From NCBI RefSeq assembly GCF_002285265.1, contig NZ_NSJB01000006.1, positions 1 to 64,000 on the forward strand: 64,000 nucleotides of DNA, read 5' to 3'. How positions within the stretch are numbered: the first letter of the stretch is position 1; each line of letters begins with the position of its first letter. Source of the stretch: Vandammella animalimorsus. GTDB lineage: Bacteria > Pseudomonadota > Gammaproteobacteria > Burkholderiales > Burkholderiaceae_C. Positions 8,096 to 18,950 of the stretch are shown piece by piece. The translations under genes and the position numbers were made by a program. The notes beneath the pieces are model-generated. The model did no database searches. It had not been told where the DNA came from and was given only the letters and a program-made list of their open reading frames with translations.

Positions 8096-9061
8096 TCAGC
8101 GCAGCAGGCCGGCGCTTTGCGCCGCGGCGCGGATGCCGTCGTAATTCGCCGCCTCGGTGGGGATGAAGCGCGTGGCGCGCTGCAGCTGCAAGATGGCCTG
8201 GCCCGCAGGGTCGGCCGCATCAAGCTTGAGGAAGGCCTGGCGGATTTTTTCCTGCAGCTCGGCCGGCATGTCGGCGTGCACCGTCCAGTTGTAGTCGTGG
8301 TAGGCGGGCGTGGTGTAGACGACGCGCACCTGGCTGGCATCGACCCGGCCTTCGGTGACGAACTTCTCCCACACCGAGATGTTCAGCGCCCCGGCATCGA
8401 CCTTGCCGCTGGCCACGGCGGCGATGGTGGCATCGTGCGCGCCGGAGAAGCTCACGCGCTTGAGATCGGCATCGGGGTTAATGCCCTGCGCCAGCAGGTA
8501 GTGGCGCGGCATCAGATGGCCGGAGGTGGAGCTTTGCGAGCCAAAGGCCAGCGTGCGACCCTTGAGATCGGCCAGCGCCTCGATGCCGCTGCCGGCGCGC
8601 GTGATGAACACCGAGCGGAACTGCGCATCCTCCTGGCGCTGCACCAGCGGCACGGCCTTGCCCTGCGAGCGCTGCTGCGCCTGCACGAAGGTAAAGCCGC
8701 CAAACCAGGCCAGGTCCACCTTGCGATGGGCCAGGGTCTCCACCGCAGCGGCGTAATCGGTCACCGGCGTCCACTGCACCGCCATGCCCAGCTCCTGCTG
8801 CAGGTACTGGCCCAGGGGCTCGAACTTGCGCGCCAGCTCGGTGGGCGACTCATCGGGAATGGCCGTCACGCGCAGCACCTGCTGCGCATGCACGCCTGCG
8901 GCCGCCAGGCCCAGCACGGCCACCAGGCCCAGGCCACGCGCCCAGCCGCCCAGCGCCCGGCCCATGCGCCGCACCAGGCCAGCGCAGCCTGCGGGGGGGT
9001 GAAAAACAGCCCCGGGCGCGGCACACGCGGCTTGGCTTGGCGATTGCTCAGGCATATCCAT
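8096..9061 (-). CDS. PhnD-family periplasmic binding protein, phosphonate- or selenate-type
   Basis: A 321-residue solute-binding protein of the phosphate/phosphite/phosphonate family. The export signal is the hydrophobic run GLGLVAVLGLAAAGVHA around residues 44-60; a later ATG at 8965 would give a more ordinary signal length than the frame start at 9061. The mature protein has RVTAIPDESPTELARKFEPL, YVPVTDY-like TPVTDYAAAV and LAWFGGFTFVQA. These features recall the branch annotated as putative selenate ABC transporter binding proteins rather than classical PhnD. It heads the four-gene importer, with no phosphonate-cleaving genes nearby. Family assignment is firm; substrate (phosphonate, phosphite, selenate or another oxyanion) is open. 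A TACAAT-like -10 lies at 9093-9088 on the reverse strand. Confidence 0.82.
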   Translation of the reverse strand: MDMPEQSPSQAACAAPGAVFHPPAGCAGLVRRMGRALGGWARGLGLVAVLGLAAAGVHAQQVLRVTAIPDESPTELARKFEPLGQYLQQELGMAVQWTPVTDYAAAVETLAHRKVDLAWFGGFTFVQAQQRSQGKAVPLVQRQEDAQFRSVFITRAGSGIEALADLKGRTLAFGSQSSTSGHLMPRHYLLAQGINPDADLKRVSFSGAHDATIAAVASGKVDAGALNISVWEKFVTEGRVDASQVRVVYTTPAYHDYNWTVHADMPAELQEKIRQAFLKLDAADPAGQAILQLQRATRFIPTEAANYDGIRAAAQSAGLLR

Positions 9062-9493
9062 ATCCCTTCAAAAATGACAAGAGCGCGATTGTAGCCATGC
9101 CCTTTTTGCGACTTCTAGAGCGGTTTTGATTCTGATAAAGACATTTCCTGCAAGCGCCACTGGTTCTCGTCACACCCGCGAAGGCGGGTGTCCAGTTGCG
9201 ACGCTGACGGGGGCGACGCTGCCGTTGGCCAATCCCCGCTCGTGCGCAAGGCTGGCGCTGGATGCCCTCCTTCGCGGGCATGACCAGAGTTGCTTGCGAG
9301 ATGGCGATGCCAGTCGGCGGCCAGGCTTGGATTTGTCAACGTTCGAGAAGAATTCGCTCTAACCGGCTCCGCCCCCTGCCGCCACGCCAAGGCCGCGCCA
9401 GGGCCGCCTGCGGGTTTTCGGCATTGGCTTGGCGGCGCGGGCGGCGGCATGCTGGCGGCCTTGCCGTATGAAACCCGCAGAGAAAGCCTGCCC
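9062..9493. other. 432-base divergent intergenic region
   Basis: Contains the inverted-repeat element, upstream sequence of the binding-protein gene (Shine-Dalgarno AAGGG just before its ATG, TACAAT-like -10 at 9093-9088 reverse) and weak upstream sequence of the DMT gene. Short open frames here are not credible: they read through the repeat and show no family features. No regulator site was identified. Confidence 0.6.
9168..9285. repeat. Degenerate inverted-repeat element (REP/MITE-like)
   Basis: The outer ends are imperfect inverted copies. The left arm (9168-9195) is built around ACACCCGC-GAAG-GCGGGTGT, a hairpin with a perfect 8-base stem. The right arm (9258-9285) reads, on the other strand, CATGCCCGCGAAGGAGGGCA followed by TCCAG. 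This matches the widespread proteobacterial repeat built on TCCCGCGAAGGCGGGA flanked by GTCAT and TCCAG. About 60 bases of unique sequence lie between the arms and no transposase is present. It sits in the divergent gap between the binding protein and the DMT exporter. Confidence 0.7.
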
Positions 9494-10396
9494 ATGCCCT
9501 ACTACCTCTTGCTCTCGCTGGCCGCCGTGTTCTGGGGCGGCAACTACGTCGTGGGCCGGGTGCTGGTGGCCGGCATCGACCCCATGCTGCTCTCGGCCCT
9601 GCGCTGGGCCGGCACGGCGCTGCTGCTCAGCCTGGTGTTCGGGCGGCGCGTGCTGGCCCAGTGGCCGCGCAGCGCCAGCGATTGGGGGCGGCTGGCCTTT
9701 CTGGCGGCGCTGGGGCAGATTGCCTTCCCGGTCACGCTGTACCTGGCCTTGCAGACTGTGACCTCCGTGCGCAGCGCCATCTACATGGCGGCCTCGCCCT
9801 GCATCGTGATGCTGCTGGGCCGGCTGTTCTTCGGCGATGCACTGCGCCCGCGCGCGCTGCTGGGCATTGCCGTGAGCACGCTGGGCGTGCTGCTGATTCT
9901 CTCCAAAGGCCATCTGCCCAGCCTGCTGGCGCAAGGGGCGCTGGCGCGCGGCGACCTGTGGGCCATGGCGGCGGTGCTCAGCTGGGCGGTGTACTGCACC
10001 TTCTTGCGCATCCGGCCCAAGGCGCTGTCCAGCGAGAGCTTCGTCACCCTCTCGTCCTGGCTGGGGGCGCTGGCGCTGCTGCCCGCCGCCTGGCCCGCGC
10101 TGCTGGCGGCCTGGCAGCCCGGCGGCGGCTGGCCCTGGGGCGCGGCGCAGGCGCTGGGCCTGGCCTATCTGGTGGTCTTCCCCTCCTGGCTGGCCTATGT
10201 GTTCTGGAGCCGGGGCGTGGCCGCCGTGGGCGCAGCGCGCGCCGATGTGTTCACGCACCTCATCCCCTTGAGCGGCGGGCTGATGGGCATCGTCTTCCTC
10301 AACGAGCCCTTCATGCGCTACCACCTGGCCGCCGCGCTGTGCATCCTGGCCGGGCTTGCACTATGCCAGTGGGACAAGGCAAGGCACACGCCTTGA
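9494..10396 (+). CDS. DMT-superfamily EamA transporter
   Basis: A 300-residue inner-membrane protein with about ten hydrophobic helices arranged as two EamA repeats. The first begins at the N-terminus (LLSLAAVFWGGNYVVGR), the second near residue 150 (GDLWAMAAVLSWAVYCTFLR). The FWGGNYVVGR opening and the C-terminal FLNEPFMRYHLAAALCILAG motif are typical of drug/metabolite exporters such as YdcZ/RhtA relatives. Substrate cannot be predicted. The ATG at 9494 is used because the longer in-frame extension reads through the upstream repeat. The gene is single, followed by repeat copy B, and convergent with lon. Confidence 0.88.
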   Translation: MPYYLLLSLAAVFWGGNYVVGRVLVAGIDPMLLSALRWAGTALLLSLVFGRRVLAQWPRSASDWGRLAFLAALGQIAFPVTLYLALQTVTSVRSAIYMAASPCIVMLLGRLFFGDALRPRALLGIAVSTLGVLLILSKGHLPSLLAQGALARGDLWAMAAVLSWAVYCTFLRIRPKALSSESFVTLSSWLGALALLPAAWPALLAAWQPGGGWPWGAAQALGLAYLVVFPSWLAYVFWSRGVAAVGAARADVFTHLIPLSGGLMGIVFLNEPFMRYHLAAALCILAGLALCQWDKARHTP

Positions 10397-10463
10397 AAGC
10401 CAGCAGGCGGCCAGCGCCGGCAGTGCAGCAGCCCAGCCAAGGGCCGAGCGCAGCGCCGGGGCC

Positions 10464-10531
10464 GCAGGCAGTGGGGGCACCTTCTTTGGCCGCCTTTTCT
10501 TGTCTCGCCGGGCGCACCTCCCGGCCTCGTC
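10464..10531 (-). repeat. Dispersed intergenic repeat, copy B
   Basis: Inverted relative to copy A at 1111-1200 and shorter. It keeps the GAGGCCGGG / GTGCGCCCGGC end and the AAAGAAGG-CCCCCACTGCCTGC end, but lacks the part of the internal palindrome that gives copy A its long stem. Like copy A it lies in a 3'-end intergenic gap, here between the DMT gene and lon. Confidence 0.65.
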
Positions 10532-10589
10532 ACTCAACGCCCGTACAAGCCGCAGCCACCAAGCGCCATCCTTGAGCAGAACGCCAAAC

Positions 10590-10643
10590 CCAAAACCCAA
10601 AACACCAAAAGCAAAAGGCCCGCAGGGCTTGCCATGCGGGCCT
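10590..10643 (-). terminator. Intrinsic terminator of lon
   Basis: Reading the reverse strand just past the lon stop, AGGCCCGCA (10643-10635) pairs perfectly with TGCGGGCCT (10624-10616) across a 10-base loop. It is followed by the T-rich tract TTTTGCTTTTGGTGTTTTGG. Position and form fit a rho-independent terminator. Confidence 0.88.
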
Positions 10644-10666
10644 GTGCAAGCAAGCAGAGCCGACAC

Positions 10667-13135
<2,469 letters not shown>

Positions 13136-13173
13136 GGCATTCCTTCACGCAGCCCAAGGGGCAAGTGGGCTGC

Positions 13174-13201
13174 ACATAGGGGCATTGTGGCCTGTTTCAA
13201 G
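13174..13201 (-). promoter_or_regulatory. Sigma-32 (RpoH) promoter of lon
   Basis: On the reverse strand CTTGAAA (13201-13195) is followed after 12 bases by CCCCTATGT (13182-13174). Both match the RpoH consensus (CTTGAAA, 11-16 bases, CCCCATNT) very well, and the site lies 39-66 bases before the lon ATG. lon is a known RpoH target in other proteobacteria. Confidence 0.8.
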
Positions 13202-13247
13202 CGCCTTGCAGCGCGGCTGGCCGGGGTTGGCTCAGGCCGGGGTTGGC

Positions 13248-14099
13248 TCAGCCCGGGGTCTGCGCGGCCTCGCAGCGCACCTGCAGCAGCTCGCGCTGCG
13301 CCAGGCTGGCGCCGCCAAAGCGCATGGCGCTCAGGCAGCCGCCCCAGACGCAGCCGGTGTCCAGCGCCAGCACGTTGTCGCGGTCCTGCAGGCCCAGCGT
13401 GGACCAGTGGCCAAAGGCAATCATGGTGTCGGCGCTGGCGCGCCAGGGCACGTCGAACCAGGGCACGCAGCCCTCGGGCGCGTGGGCGGCGCTTTCGCTG
13501 CTGCTGAAATCCATGCGCCCCTCGCGCAGCGTGCAAAAGCGCAGCCGCGTCAGCGCGTTGACGATGGCGCGCAGCCGATCGGCGCCTTGCAGGGCATCGT
13601 CCCACACATCGGGGCTGTTGCCGTACATGCTGTGCATGAAGTCGATGCAGCGCGGCTCGTCGCGCAGCACGGCCTCGACCTCGGCGGCCAGCGCCAGCGC
13701 CTGCCGGGCCGTCCACTGCGGCAGCACGCCGGCGTGCACCAGCAGCAGCGGCGCATCCAGGCCCTCCACCCAGCGCGCCAGCGGCTGGTGGCGCAGCCAG
13801 TGCAGCATGGCCTGGGCATCGGGGGCCTTGAGCACCTGGCCCAGGGTGTCGCGCTTGTTCTTCTTGCGCGCCTTGTAGTGCCGCGCCAGCAGGTGCAGGT
13901 CGTGGTTGCCGAGGATGGCCGAGATGGCCCCATCGGCGGCCATGCAGCGGCGCAGCACGGCGGCCGATTCGGGGCCGCGGTTGACCAGATCGCCCAACAG
14001 ATAAACATGGTCGCGGCTGGGGGAAAAGCCGGCCTGATCCAGCAGCCGCTGCAGGGCGCTGTCGCAGCCCTGGATGTCACCGATGCAATAAATCGCCAT
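13248..14099 (-). CDS. apaH: Symmetrical bis(5'-nucleosyl)-tetraphosphatase ApaH
   Basis: A 283-residue metallophosphoesterase that splits diadenosine tetraphosphate (Ap4A) into two ADP, lowering this stress-linked dinucleotide; related enzymes also remove Np4 caps from RNA. The metal-binding motifs are in order: GDIQGC near residue 7, GDLVNRGP near 36, GNHD near 65, and a later HAG (VHAGVLPQW) and GHW. The ATG at 14099 gives the family N-terminus MAIYCIGDIQGC; the longer upstream frame only overlaps the glnS 3' end. It starts 31 bases after the glnS stop, so co-transcription is likely. The gap to lon downstream carries lon's own promoter. Confidence 0.93.
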   Translation of the reverse strand: MAIYCIGDIQGCDSALQRLLDQAGFSPSRDHVYLLGDLVNRGPESAAVLRRCMAADGAISAILGNHDLHLLARHYKARKKNKRDTLGQVLKAPDAQAMLHWLRHQPLARWVEGLDAPLLLVHAGVLPQWTARQALALAAEVEAVLRDEPRCIDFMHSMYGNSPDVWDDALQGADRLRAIVNALTRLRFCTLREGRMDFSSSESAAHAPEGCVPWFDVPWRASADTMIAFGHWSTLGLQDRDNVLALDTGCVWGGCLSAMRFGGASLAQRELLQVRCEAAQTPG

Positions 14100-14130
14100 G
14101 GGCCCGTGTCCTTGCTGATTGGGCAGGTTC

Positions 14131-16011
14131 TCAAGCCTTCCAGCCGTCCTTGAGGCCGCAGGCGCGGTTGAGCACCAGCTCGGGCGCATCGGCCGGGCTG
14201 TGGCGATCGCGCACGAAGTAGCCCAGGCGCTCGAACTGCCAGGGCCGGGGCTCGGCGCCTTCGGCCTGCAAGGCCTGGCGCAGCCCGGCTTCCACATAGC
14301 CGTGGGCCACGTGCAGGCTGTGCGGGTTGAGCTCTTCGGCCAGCTCGGCCTGGCCGGGGTGCTCGGCCTGGAACAGGCGCTCGTACAGGCGGAACTCGGC
14401 CGCTGCGCCGTCGTGCGCGCCCACCCAGCCGATCACGCCCTTGACCTTGACGCTGTCCGCACCGGGCGTGCCGCTCTTGGTGTCGGGGATGACTTCGGCC
14501 AGCACTTTGGTGACGCGGCCATCGGCGTCTTGCTCAAAGCCGGTGCATTGCACGACGTAGCCGTATTTGAGGCGCACTTGGTTGCCTTCCTTGGGCTGGC
14601 CGTCGCCGCCGGTGTGCGGCGGGTACAGGCGGCGAAAGCCTTTGCTGGGCACGGCCATGAAGTCTTCGCGCTCGATCCAGCTCTCGCGCCCGAGGGTGAA
14701 TTGGCGCTGGCCAGCGGCTTCGTCGTGCGGGTTCAGCGGGGCCTGGCAAGGCTCCAGGTGGCCCGCGCCAAAGAGCGCATCCCAGTTGGTGAGTTCGAGC
14801 TTGAGCGGATCGAGCACGGCCAGGGCGCGCGGGGCGACGGGGTCGAGCACGTCGCGCAGCGCGCCTTCCAGCGCGGAGTAGTCGATCCAGCCGCCGGCCT
14901 TGGAGATGCCCGAGCGCTCGCAAAAGAGTTTGAGCGCCTCGGGCGTGTAGCCGCGCCGGCGCAGCCCGGCCAGGGTGGGCATGCGCGGGTCGTCCCAACC
15001 GTCCACATGGCCTTCTTCCACCAACTGGCGCAGGCGGCGCTTGCTGGTGATGACGTGGGTGAGGTTCAGGCGCGCAAATTCGTACTGGCGCGGCGGGGGG
15101 CTTTGCAGCAGACCGCCTTCACAGAGGCGCTCAAGCAGCCAGTCGTAGAACGGGCGCTGGTCTTCAAACTCCAGCGTGCAAAAGCTGTGGGTGATTTGCT
15201 CCAGCGCATCCTCAATGGGGTGGGCGAAGGTGTACATGGGGTAGATGCACCATTTGTCGCCCGTGTTGTGGTGCGTGGCGCGGCGGATGCGGTAGATGGC
15301 CGGGTCGCGCATGTTGATGTTGGGGCTGGCCATGTCGATCTTGGCGCGCAGCACCATGCTGCCGTCCGGGTGCTGGCCATCGCGCATCTCGCGAAAGCGC
15401 GCCAGGTTCTCGGCCGGGCTGCGGTCGCGCCAGGGGCTGTTGACGCCAGGCGTGCCGAAGTCGCCCCGGTTGGCGCGCATTTGCTCGGGCGTTTGCTCGT
15501 CCACGTAGGCGTGGCCGGCTTCGATCAGGTACTCGGCGGCGCGGTACATGAAGTCGAAATAGTCGCTGGCGAAGTACAGGTGCGGCTGCACCACGCCGGG
15601 CTGGCCGGGCACGTCGGCATAGCCCGTGTCGTAGCCCAGCCACCGCACCAGCTCGCGGATGGAGTCAACGTATTCCTGCTCTTCCTTCTCGGGGTTGGTG
15701 TCGTCAAAGCGCAGGTGGCACGCGCCGCCGTAGGCCTGCGCCAGCGAGAAGTTCAGCCAGATGCTTTTGGCATGGCCCAGGTGCAAATAGCCGTTGGGCT
15801 CGGGCGGAAAGCGCATGCGCACCGGCGCAGGGTCGGCCATGCCCGCCGCATGATGCGCGCCGTCGCCGGGGCTGCCGCCCCAGCGGCGCTGGGCGTAAGT
15901 GCCTTGCGCCAGATCGTGCTCGATGGCCTGGCGCAGAAAGTTGCTGGGTTTGGTCTCTGCGCCTTCGCCCTGCACGGGCGCAGCGCTCTCTGGGGTAGTG
16001 GATGTGTTCAT
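14131..16011 (-). CDS. glnS: Glutaminyl-tRNA synthetase
   Basis: A 626-residue class I aminoacyl-tRNA synthetase that charges tRNA-Gln with glutamine. The HIGH-type motif is HLGHA at residues 77-81 in the context FPPEPNGYLHLGHAKSI, and the KMSKS-type signature appears as VITSKRRL in the second half of the catalytic domain. A C-terminal anticodon-binding beta-barrel domain follows. There is a short extra loop between the N-terminal ATG and the catalytic start (RWGGSPGDGAHHAAGMADP, about 43-61) that many homologues lack. The start at 16011 gives the expected N-terminus; the upstream in-frame extension overlaps the argJ promoter region and is not conserved. Confidence 0.96.
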   Translation of the reverse strand: MNTSTTPESAAPVQGEGAETKPSNFLRQAIEHDLAQGTYAQRRWGGSPGDGAHHAAGMADPAPVRMRFPPEPNGYLHLGHAKSIWLNFSLAQAYGGACHLRFDDTNPEKEEQEYVDSIRELVRWLGYDTGYADVPGQPGVVQPHLYFASDYFDFMYRAAEYLIEAGHAYVDEQTPEQMRANRGDFGTPGVNSPWRDRSPAENLARFREMRDGQHPDGSMVLRAKIDMASPNINMRDPAIYRIRRATHHNTGDKWCIYPMYTFAHPIEDALEQITHSFCTLEFEDQRPFYDWLLERLCEGGLLQSPPPRQYEFARLNLTHVITSKRRLRQLVEEGHVDGWDDPRMPTLAGLRRRGYTPEALKLFCERSGISKAGGWIDYSALEGALRDVLDPVAPRALAVLDPLKLELTNWDALFGAGHLEPCQAPLNPHDEAAGQRQFTLGRESWIEREDFMAVPSKGFRRLYPPHTGGDGQPKEGNQVRLKYGYVVQCTGFEQDADGRVTKVLAEVIPDTKSGTPGADSVKVKGVIGWVGAHDGAAAEFRLYERLFQAEHPGQAELAEELNPHSLHVAHGYVEAGLRQALQAEGAEPRPWQFERLGYFVRDRHSPADAPELVLNRACGLKDGWKA

Positions 16012-16213
16012 GGGCGCCGATTGTAGGGACGGCGCCCGCGTTGCCGCGCCTGGCGAGGGGGTGAAATTGCGCGCACGGCCCTTCCGCACAGCCATGCCAT
16101 GCACGCGCTTGTTCACACCGCAGCGCTGGCATCCGCGCCAGCCGGGCAGCGCTTCTGCCAGATAATTGCCGCTTTGCCATCGAGTGGCGGTTTTTCTTGA
16201 TGAGGTAAGCCCT

Positions 16214-17461
16214 GTGCCCGTGAATCTGAACGTTCCCCAGGCCGATGACCTGCTGGCCATTGCCGGCGTGCGCATTGCCGTGACCGAGGCTGGCATCCGC
16301 AAGGCGCAGCGCAAGGATTTGACGGCCTTTGTGCTGCACGAGGCCAGCAGCGTGGCCGGTGTGTTCACGCAGAACCGCTACTGCGCCGCGCCGGTGCAGG
16401 TCTGCCAGCAGCACCTGGGGGCGGGCCAGCCGATTCGCGCCTTCATCATCAACACCGGCAATGCCAACGCCGGCACGGGCGCGCCCGGCCTGGCGGCGGC
16501 GCAGGCCACGGCGGCGGCGGCGGCGCAGCTGCTGGGCGTGGCGCCCGCGCAGGTGCTGCCGTTTTCCACCGGCGTCATCATGGAGCCGCTGCCGCTTTCG
16601 CGCATTGAGGCCGCGCTGCCGGCGCTGCTGGAAAAAACCCGCCAGCCCGAGGCCGCCACCCCCGCCACCTGGCTGGAGGCGGCCCAGGGCATCATGACCA
16701 CCGACACTGTGCCCAAGGCCGCCAGCGCCAAGGCGGTGGTGGGCGGCAAGACCATCCACGTCACCGGCATCAGCAAGGGCGCGGGCATGATCCGCCCGAA
16801 CATGGCCACCATGCTGGGCTTCATCGCCACCGATGCCGCCATCGCCCCGGCGCTGCTGCAGCCGCTGGCGCGGCAGCTGGCCGATGAGTCGTTCAACCGC
16901 ATCAGCGTCGATGGCGACACCTCCACCAACGACAGCATGATGCTGGTGGCCACACACCAGGCGGACAACACGCCGGTGCGGACGCTGGACGACGCCGACG
17001 GCCAGGCCCTATATGCCGCGCTGCGCAGCGTGGCCCAGCAGCTGGCGCAGGCCATCGTGCGCGATGGCGAGGGCGCCACCAAGTTCATCACCGTGCGCGT
17101 GAGCGGCGGCAAGACCCGCGCCGAGTGCGCGCAGGTGGCCTATGCCATTGCCCATTCGCCCCTGGTGAAGACGGCTTTCTTCGCCAGCGACCCGAACCTG
17201 GGCCGCATCCTGGCGGCGGTGGGCTACGCCGGCATTGCCGATCTGGATCAAAACCGCATCGCCATGCACCTGGGCGATGTGCACGTGGTGCAGGACGGCG
17301 GGCGCCGCGCCGAATACCGCGAGGAGGATGGTCAGCGCGTCATGCAGCAAAGCGACATCACCGTGCACGTGGACCTGGGCCGCGGCCAGGCCGAGGACAC
17401 GGTCTGGACCTGTGACCTCAGCCACGACTACGTCAGCATCAACGCCGACTACCGCTCATGA
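16214..17461 (+). CDS. argJ: Bifunctional ornithine acetyltransferase / N-acetylglutamate synthase ArgJ
   Basis: A 415-residue Ntn-hydrolase-like enzyme of arginine synthesis. It transfers acetyl from N-acetylornithine to glutamate and can also make N-acetylglutamate from acetyl-CoA. The self-cleavage site that yields alpha and beta chains is in NMATMLGF, with the nucleophilic Thr at about residue 199. KGAGMIRP and [11 protein letters not shown] are further family marks. I chose the GTG at 16214, preceded by GAGGTAAG, because it gives [10 protein letters not shown], the usual MPVNL start; the longer ATG frame from 16166 adds residues not typical of the family. Its stop overlaps the next gene by ATGA, implying translational coupling. 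Confidence 0.95.
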   Translation: MPVNLNVPQADDLLAIAGVRIAVTEAGIRKAQRKDLTAFVLHEASSVAGVFTQNRYCAAPVQVCQQHLGAGQPIRAFIINTGNANAGTGAPGLAAAQATAAAAAQLLGVAPAQVLPFSTGVIMEPLPLSRIEAALPALLEKTRQPEAATPATWLEAAQGIMTTDTVPKAASAKAVVGGKTIHVTGISKGAGMIRPNMATMLGFIATDAAIAPALLQPLARQLADESFNRISVDGDTSTNDSMMLVATHQADNTPVRTLDDADGQALYAALRSVAQQLAQAIVRDGEGATKFITVRVSGGKTRAECAQVAYAIAHSPLVKTAFFASDPNLGRILAAVGYAGIADLDQNRIAMHLGDVHVVQDGGRRAEYREEDGQRVMQQSDITVHVDLGRGQAEDTVWTCDLSHDYVSINADYRS

Positions 17462-18468
17462 ACGAACCCATGAACGAACAATTGCTGCACGTGCTGCACA
17501 AGGCCGAGCGCCTGCTCGACCGGCTCGACGCCATCTTGCCGCGCCCGCTGCAAGCGCCCGAGGACTGGGGCAGCGCCCTGGCCTGGCGCTACCGCCGTCA
17601 GGCCAGCGGCGGCGGCGTGCTCGAAGCCGTGCAGCACCTGGCGCTGATGCGTTTTGACGATCTGTTGGAAGTGGGCAGCCAGAAAGAGCGCCTGCTGGCC
17701 AACACGCGCCAGTTCATGGCCGGCCAGCCGGCCAACAACGTCTTGCTCACCGGCGCGCGCGGCACCGGCAAATCCTCGCTGGTGCGCGCCTGCCTGGCGC
17801 AATTTGCCCCGCAGGGGCTGCGCCTGGTGGAGGTGGACAAAAGCGATCTGGTCGATCTGCCCGACATCGTGGCCATCCTGGCTGCAGCGCCCTGGCGCTT
17901 CATTGTCTATTGCGACGACCTGAGCTTCGACGAAGGCGAGCGCGGCTACAAGGAGCTCAAGTCCATCCTCGATGGCTCCATCGCCGCGGCCACGCCCAAT
18001 GTGCTGGTCTACGCCACCAGCAACCGCCGCCACCTGCTGCCCGAGACCATGGCCGACAACCTGCACGGCCAGCGCAGCGAGGACGGCGAAATCCACCCCG
18101 GCGAGGCCGTGGAGGAAAAAATCTCCCTCTCCGAGCGCTTTGGCCTGTGGCTGAGCTTCTACCCCTTCAGCCAGGACGAATACCTGGCCATTGCCCAGCT
18201 GTGGCTGCGCCAGCTGGGCTGCCCGGCCAGACTGCTGCCCGAGGCGCGCCAGCAGGCCTTGGTCTGGGCGCTGGAGCGCGGCTCGCGCAGCGGCCGCGTG
18301 GCCTGGCAATTCGCCCGCGACTACGTCGGCCGCCATGGTCTGGCCAAACCCCAGCGCAAAGCCGCCCCGAAAAGCCAAAGCGCCAAAGCTGGGCGCAGCG
18401 CCTCAAGCGCCCAAAGCGCGCCGAGCGCCAAGCCGGCCTGGCGCGCCAGCAGCAAAAAGCCACGCTGA
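17458..18468 (+). CDS. DUF815-family AAA ATPase
   Basis: A 336-residue P-loop ATPase of the DUF815 family, function not established. Walker A is GARGTGKS at residues 99-106 and Walker [11 protein letters not shown] near 148-157. SNRRHLLPE (a likely sensor-1 region) and the [15 protein letters not shown] motif follow, as in the family. The last 45 or so residues are a low-complexity Lys/Ala/Ser tail ([14 protein letters not shown]), probably disordered. It overlaps argJ by four bases and the Nudix gene by one (TGATG), so the three are almost certainly cotranslated. Pairing of DUF815 with argJ and mutT occurs in related betaproteobacteria, but no functional link is known to me. Confidence 0.88.
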   Translation: MNEPMNEQLLHVLHKAERLLDRLDAILPRPLQAPEDWGSALAWRYRRQASGGGVLEAVQHLALMRFDDLLEVGSQKERLLANTRQFMAGQPANNVLLTGARGTGKSSLVRACLAQFAPQGLRLVEVDKSDLVDLPDIVAILAAAPWRFIVYCDDLSFDEGERGYKELKSILDGSIAAATPNVLVYATSNRRHLLPETMADNLHGQRSEDGEIHPGEAVEEKISLSERFGLWLSFYPFSQDEYLAIAQLWLRQLGCPARLLPEARQQALVWALERGSRSGRVAWQFARDYVGRHGLAKPQRKAAPKSQSAKAGRSASSAQSAPSAKPAWRASSKKPR

Positions 18469-18917
18469 TGCACAACGACCGCCCAACACACAGCCCTGCG
18501 CCCGCGCCCAAACCTGCCGCCCGCGTCGAAGTGGCCGTCGGCATCCTGCTGCAAGGCCAGGGCGCCAACCAACGCTTTCTGCTCGGCACCCGCCCGGCCG
18601 GCAAGCCTTACGCCGGATACTGGGAATTTCCGGGCGGCAAGATCGAGCCCGGCGAAAGCGTCGAACAGGCGCTGCGGCGCGAATTCGAGGAAGAACTGGG
18701 CATCCAGATCGGCCCGGTGCAAATCTGGCGCACCACCGAGCACGACTACGAGCACGCCCAAGTGCGCCTGCACTGGTGCAAAGTGCGCCAATGGCGCGGC
18801 CAATTCCAGATGCGCGAAGGCCAGCAAATCGCCTGGCAATCGCTGCCGCCCAGCGTGGCGCCCATCCTGCCCGGCGCCTACCCGGTGCTCGATGCGCTGG
18901 CGCAAGAAGCCAGCTGA
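18468..18917 (+). CDS. mutT: MutT-type Nudix hydrolase
   Basis: A 149-residue Nudix protein, likely an 8-oxo-dGTP diphosphatase that cleans oxidised nucleotides from the pool. The Nudix box G-x5-E-x7-REFEEELGI starts at GGKIEPGES near residue 56 and is complete. The flanking GYWEFPGGK is typical of MutT. After the box, HDYEHAQVRLHW and the C-terminal AWQSLPPSVAPILPGAYPVL also match MutT relatives. The ATG at 18468 shares a base with the upstream stop (TGATG). The first 18 residues are Pro/Ala-rich and not conserved. Specificity within Nudix enzymes cannot be proven by sequence, but the MutT call is reasonable. Confidence 0.88.
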   Translation: MHNDRPTHSPAPAPKPAARVEVAVGILLQGQGANQRFLLGTRPAGKPYAGYWEFPGGKIEPGESVEQALRREFEEELGIQIGPVQIWRTTEHDYEHAQVRLHWCKVRQWRGQFQMREGQQIAWQSLPPSVAPILPGAYPVLDALAQEAS

Positions 18918-18950
18918 ACACCCGCAACGCCGCCAAGCACCCGCAAGGCC

